Below are positions 31,719-34,403 of a stretch of DNA of 34,403 nucleotides, in pieces. A model generated the notes under the pieces. It ran no database searches and was not told the origin of the DNA. It saw nothing but the letters and a program-made list of their open reading frames with translations. The position numbers were made by a program, and so were the translations under genes. Each line of letters begins with the position of its first letter. Position 1 is the first letter of the stretch. The DNA is from an uncultured Lachnospiraceae bacterium (GTDB taxonomy: Bacteria > Bacillota > Clostridia > Lachnospirales > Lachnospiraceae). The stretch is taken from contig CACZLA010000033.1 of the NCBI GenBank assembly GCA_902781895.1, forward strand, positions 1 to 34,403, written 5' to 3'.

Positions 31719-32996
31719 TTAATCATCCAACTGATGTCTTACTATATTCTTCGGAAATGGTCCTCTCACTCTGTACGGAATAGACAGCTCATCCAAAACT
31801 TCAATAAAAGCTTTTGTATATTTACTTCCGTCTATCAGATACATAATACTCAGGAAAAGCCTGTTATCTATGGATGTGACCTCCATAGTCAGGTGTCCCT
31901 CAATAATCGCAAAATAGGACTCTACATAGTCAGCAACCTCACCCCAGTCCATTCTGCCGGTATAGTTACAAAGAAATGTACCATGTCTCGCATCCTTTCC
32001 TCTGTTGAGATTGTTTTCCTCGATATATTTTATTTTATCCTTCTTCCCGGTTATTTTATCTACTTCTTCATACACCTTCAGAATTTGTCTTATCTCTTCC
32101 TGGCAATTCTCCAGATCCTTCTGCAAAATAATATTACCTCGTGTAACGGTTCCAAGAAATCCCATATCTCTGCTGAGCATTTCTCTGTCATAGTCAACGA
32201 AAATATGCGTCAGCAGATCAGCATGTGCATCATCTATTCCCATCTGATCAAGCGGACAGTTAGCAGTCTCTGCACCGATAACCTTACACTTTTCCGGCAG
32301 AACCTTATCTAAAGCCTTTGCCATTAGAATGATGAATATGGAGACAACACTGAAATCATTTTGCTGTGCAAGCTCAATTATATCCTTTTGCCTGAATGCA
32401 AACTCCATATAATTTGGATTTCTCTTAAATGGGTTATACATACCATTAAGATAATCCTTTATCATCATCTGCGGTTTTTTACCTGCATATTTATAGGAGG
32501 ATGGCATATCCGGAAGCATGTCAACAGTCGGTTCAACCATTTCATTTTCCAAAAGCGGACTGTCAGGTTTTCGAATATTAGGCGCATCAGGTTCTACATT
32601 ATATTTTTCCTTAACATATTGATAGATCACGGTCATAACAAACGGGAAAGATCCATGACCGCCACAAAGTGAATGACTGATATTGAAATAAATATCTCTG
32701 CCTTCGTAATCCAGAAAAACCAAATGTCCGTTGACTTCTTCCGATCCGAGTTTTGGCAGATTATTGCCGGTCCGGATGACTACAACCTCAGCATCATTCG
32801 GGAGAAGATCATAAGCTCCATCCGGCTGTGTAATAACCTTGACTGCAAGATACGGATACCTTTTTATCGCAACATTTAATGCAGATTTAAGCACTTTACA
32901 GTCTATTTCTTCCTTCATTGTTACTTTTACTCTGATAGTATATGCAAACACTTTTTCGCGTTGATAAAGTCTGTATGTATCAAAACTGTACTTCAT
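31719..32996 (-). CDS. Condensation/alcohol-acetyltransferase-like protein with altered HxxxD motif
   Basis: 425 residues with the two-lobed CoA-dependent acyltransferase layout seen in condensation domains, wax ester synthases and alcohol O-acetyltransferases. The opening YRLYQREKVFAYTIRVKVTM and the strand before the active site fit. The catalytic HHxxxDG region reads SHSLCGGHG: His108 is kept as the second His-like position, but Asp is replaced by Gly112, although the second Gly and a nearby His115 remain. It may therefore be a non-standard or inactive enzyme. It is a single gene with GAGGAG before the ATG and its own terminator; no NRPS or lipid genes are adjacent. Confidence 0.72.
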   Translation of the reverse strand: MKYSFDTYRLYQREKVFAYTIRVKVTMKEEIDCKVLKSALNVAIKRYPYLAVKVITQPDGAYDLLPNDAEVVVIRTGNNLPKLGSEEVNGHLVFLDYEGRDIYFNISHSLCGGHGSFPFVMTVIYQYVKEKYNVEPDAPNIRKPDSPLLENEMVEPTVDMLPDMPSSYKYAGKKPQMMIKDYLNGMYNPFKRNPNYMEFAFRQKDIIELAQQNDFSVVSIFIILMAKALDKVLPEKCKVIGAETANCPLDQMGIDDAHADLLTHIFVDYDREMLSRDMGFLGTVTRGNIILQKDLENCQEEIRQILKVYEEVDKITGKKDKIKYIEENNLNRGKDARHGTFLCNYTGRMDWGEVADYVESYFAIIEGHLTMEVTSIDNRLFLSIMYLIDGSKYTKAFIEVLDELSIPYRVRGPFPKNIVRHQLDD

Positions 32997-33115
32997 TTTT
33001 TACTACTCCTCATATGATATACACATTGTTATACTGCTTCTGTTATACATACTATCATAATGACTTTATTATTTCCATTACATAAATAATGAGCTTCACG
33101 TTGACAATAAAAAAC

Positions 33116-33302
33116 CTATCAGCAACACTTTCTGCCATTTTTCCCGATTGTGTTGCTTTTTCTCCCTCTTTTCCACCTAATTCATGCACTATCAGCAACA
33201 CTTTCTGCCATTTTCCCCGATTGTGTTGCTTTTCATACTTTTTTAGGTCTAATTTCAGCCATTTCAGCAACAATTTTCCACTTTTCATACAATATTGTTG
33301 CT
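33116..33302. repeat. Array of three hairpin repeats with 72-73 bp period
   Basis: Three 37-bp units at 33121-33157, 33194-33230 and 33266-33302, separated by 36 and 35 bp. Units 1 and 2 differ at one base. Unit 3 has a different interior but keeps the AGCAACA...TGTTGCT ends. Terminal stems are AGCAACAC/GTGTTGCT twice and AGCAACAAT/ATTGTTGCT once. Unit 3 overlaps the last codons and stop of the GNAT gene. The regular 37/36 spacing recalls a CRISPR array, but no cas gene is in the window and unit 3 is too different. Confidence 0.8.
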
Positions 33303-33767
33303 TCCACCACTCTTCAAGTACATCACATAAATCTGACAGGGATTTTCTTCTCCCCACAGTTCTCTTATGACTTCAAATTCCTTGAAACCACATGAGAGAT
33401 AAAAACGGTTTGTTATATCGTAGTCTTCATACACGCCCATCTCAACAGTCTTTACCTGCATGAAGGAATATCCCTCTTCTACAGCAATACTTTTCGCAGC
33501 TTCAAAGAGTTCTCTTCCCAGGCCATTACGATGGTATTCTTTCAAAACCCCCATTACCGCGAGTTCAACTGTTTCATTTCCCGTTTCCTTCAGGCAGAGA
33601 AAGCCAACATAGTCATCGCCTTCTTTTGAAGCCAGAAATATCTGATCTGCACTTTCGGCTATATACTTTTCCCTGCTCTCATCCACCTCGAACCAGTCTC
33701 TTAACGCTTCAAGAATCTTTCTGGCAATAGCCTTCTTAGTATTTGCATCTTTAATTTGTTCTACCAT
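33285..33767 (-). CDS. GNAT family N-acetyltransferase
   Basis: 160 residues of Acetyltransf_1 type: VELAVMGVLKEYHRNGLGRE contains the acetyl-CoA loop (R-N-G-L-G), followed by LFEAAKSIAVEEGYSFMQVK and the closing NRFYLSCGFKEFEVIRELW. The substrate is unknown. Its last codons lie inside the third hairpin repeat. It follows the TIGR04076-type gene by 12 bases, so they form a two-gene operon. Confidence 0.92.
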   Translation of the reverse strand: MVEQIKDANTKKAIARKILEALRDWFEVDESREKYIAESADQIFLASKEGDDYVGFLCLKETGNETVELAVMGVLKEYHRNGLGRELFEAAKSIAVEEGYSFMQVKTVEMGVYEDYDITNRFYLSCGFKEFEVIRELWGEENPCQIYVMYLKSGGSNNIV

Positions 33768-33779
33768 TTTTTATCTTCC

Positions 33780-34151
33780 TTAATCCTCCGTTGTTTCATC
33801 CGGATAGTCCCAGAACCCGCCCTTATGGAAATTCTCATTTCCCAAAGGGGTAGCTGTAAGCTTGAATATTACACATCCATCAGGACATACAATTGTTTTA
33901 GTGTATTTGCTGTCACCACCAAGATTTTCAAGATCTCCACCGCTTCGAACCGCTTCCATCAACGGATATATCATCATCATGATTTTGGAGCAGATTCCAT
34001 ATCCATCCTGATTTACAGGACATCCATAAGTGCATTTATAGACGTCACCGATTTCTTCTCCATTCCGGCAATACCTCTCGGTATGATCCCCATGAAGAAA
34101 GCCTGTAACCTCAATGGTAAATTCATATTCTTCATCGTACCACTTTTTCAT
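33780..34151 (-). CDS. TIGR04076-type small cysteine-containing protein
   Basis: 123 residues. I recognise the pattern of this family of unknown function: an N-terminal strand FTIEVTG, then a CTYGCPVNQDGYGICSKIMM core, and ending CPDGCVIFKLTATP. Four to six cysteines in two pairs suggest metal or disulfide chemistry, but no function is established. GGGAGGG precedes the ATG by 6 bases. Confidence 0.75.
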   Translation of the reverse strand: MKKWYDEEYEFTIEVTGFLHGDHTERYCRNGEEIGDVYKCTYGCPVNQDGYGICSKIMMMIYPLMEAVRSGGDLENLGGDSKYTKTIVCPDGCVIFKLTATPLGNENFHKGGFWDYPDETTED

Positions 34152-34166
34152 TCATTACCCTCCCAA

Positions 34167-34182
34167 AATAATATATATTATT
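34167..34182. repeat. Perfect 16-bp AT palindrome upstream of the TIGR04076-type gene
   Basis: AATAATATATATTATT lies directly before the GGGAGGG ribosome binding site. It could be an operator, or part of a -10 region; a weak terminator for the upstream gene is also possible. All-AT composition makes chance more likely. Confidence 0.35.
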
Positions 34183-34237
34183 GACTTGAGGATTTTACCA
34201 GCTTCCCTGTTCTTCAGATACTTCAAAAATTATTATA

Positions 34238-34403
34238 TCATACTTCGCTCCATTTAATCACATCATTAGACTCTATATCAATCTTTTCCTTAGCATTTTT
34301 CAAATGTACATCAAAGAATTCTATGTGACACCTGCAAAGATTCTCATGCATAAGATCCGCGTCCAGTTTGCCTGTCAAACCGGACATCATCCGGGGCATG
34401 GCA
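34238..34403 (-). CDS. C-terminal end of a gene cut by the window edge (possible hydrolase)
   Basis: An open frame enters from the right edge and ends at TGA 34238-34240 (55 codons seen). The product contains MMSGLTGKLDADLMHENLCR, HIEFFDVHLK and ends VIKWSEV. A helix of the type HxxxxxFFDxxLK near the C-terminus is common in dienelactone-hydrolase and platelet-activating-factor-acetylhydrolase-like alpha/beta hydrolases, but this is a weak hint only. Confidence 0.55.
   Translation of the reverse strand, partial: AMPRMMSGLTGKLDADLMHENLCRCHIEFFDVHLKNAKEKIDIESNDVIKWSEV

Noticed and set aside
33121-33302. CRISPR array
   Set aside because: Spacing fits, but only two units are alike, the spacers are pyrimidine-rich, and there are no cas genes in the window. 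Kept as a repeat array instead.
33055-33357. Minus-strand frame of 100 codons over the hairpin array
   Set aside because: Its sequence repeats follow the DNA repeats, it overlaps the GNAT gene end, and it has no ribosome binding site.

Overview
The window looks like a low-to-moderate GC Firmicute of class Clostridia, most likely family Lachnospiraceae (inference). Reasons: the gene order hup, rqcP, divIC, tilS, ftsH; strong AGGAGG ribosome binding sites; many Gram-positive surface and lipoprotein signals; and a short palindromic intergenic repeat of a type I associate with this family. Nearly every gene is on the minus strand. No rRNA, tRNA, integrase, transposase or relaxase gene was found.

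Bases 1-10,700 are part of an accessory element (conjugative element or integrated plasmid). A plus-strand Xre repressor faces a minus-strand operon across a control region with three GTTC...GAAC operators and two near-consensus promoters. The minus-strand transcript would start with a roughly 550-nt leader rich in perfect hairpins. It then encodes a 23-residue Gly-rich peptide, a nine-cysteine protein, a ParM-like actin, a ParR-like adaptor, two very small proteins, a lipoprotein and a 1,828-residue thioester/Cna-B adhesin ending in LPQTG. RNA hairpins lie before the lipoprotein and before the adhesin. So plasmid segregation, cell-surface attachment and repressor control appear to be one transcriptional programme. 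Left of it, a protein with a duplicated N-terminal module and a possible PIN/NYN-like C-terminal part runs off the window edge.

Bases 10,700-12,530 hold two tandem GNAT acetyltransferases and an AT-rich, gene-free stretch with two tandem pairs of a TTGGTACAAAT repeat and a strong terminator. This is my best candidate for the border of the accessory element.

Bases 12,533-31,000 are chromosomal: ftsH, tilS, divIC, rqcP and hup; an aldose-epimerase-like gene; a MoxR/DUF58/VWA/VWA/TPR (Bat-type) operon with a Na/Pi-cotransporter-like gene directly upstream; a small lipoprotein and a hybrid histidine kinase with REC and HPt domains; an AsnC-type HTH fused to an RNA polymerase alpha-CTD; and an MFS transporter. 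The MFS gene is preceded by two tiny reading frames and competing hairpins, the layout of an antibiotic-inducible translational attenuator.

Bases 31,000-34,403 hold a small unknown gene, a fragment of an efflux adaptor, a condensation/acetyltransferase-like protein with an altered active site, a 73-bp-period array of three hairpins, a GNAT, a TIGR04076-type protein and the 3' end of a gene cut by the window edge. The most unusual items are the dual-leader MFS attenuator, the AsnC/alpha-CTD fusion, and the structured leader of the ParM/adhesin operon.
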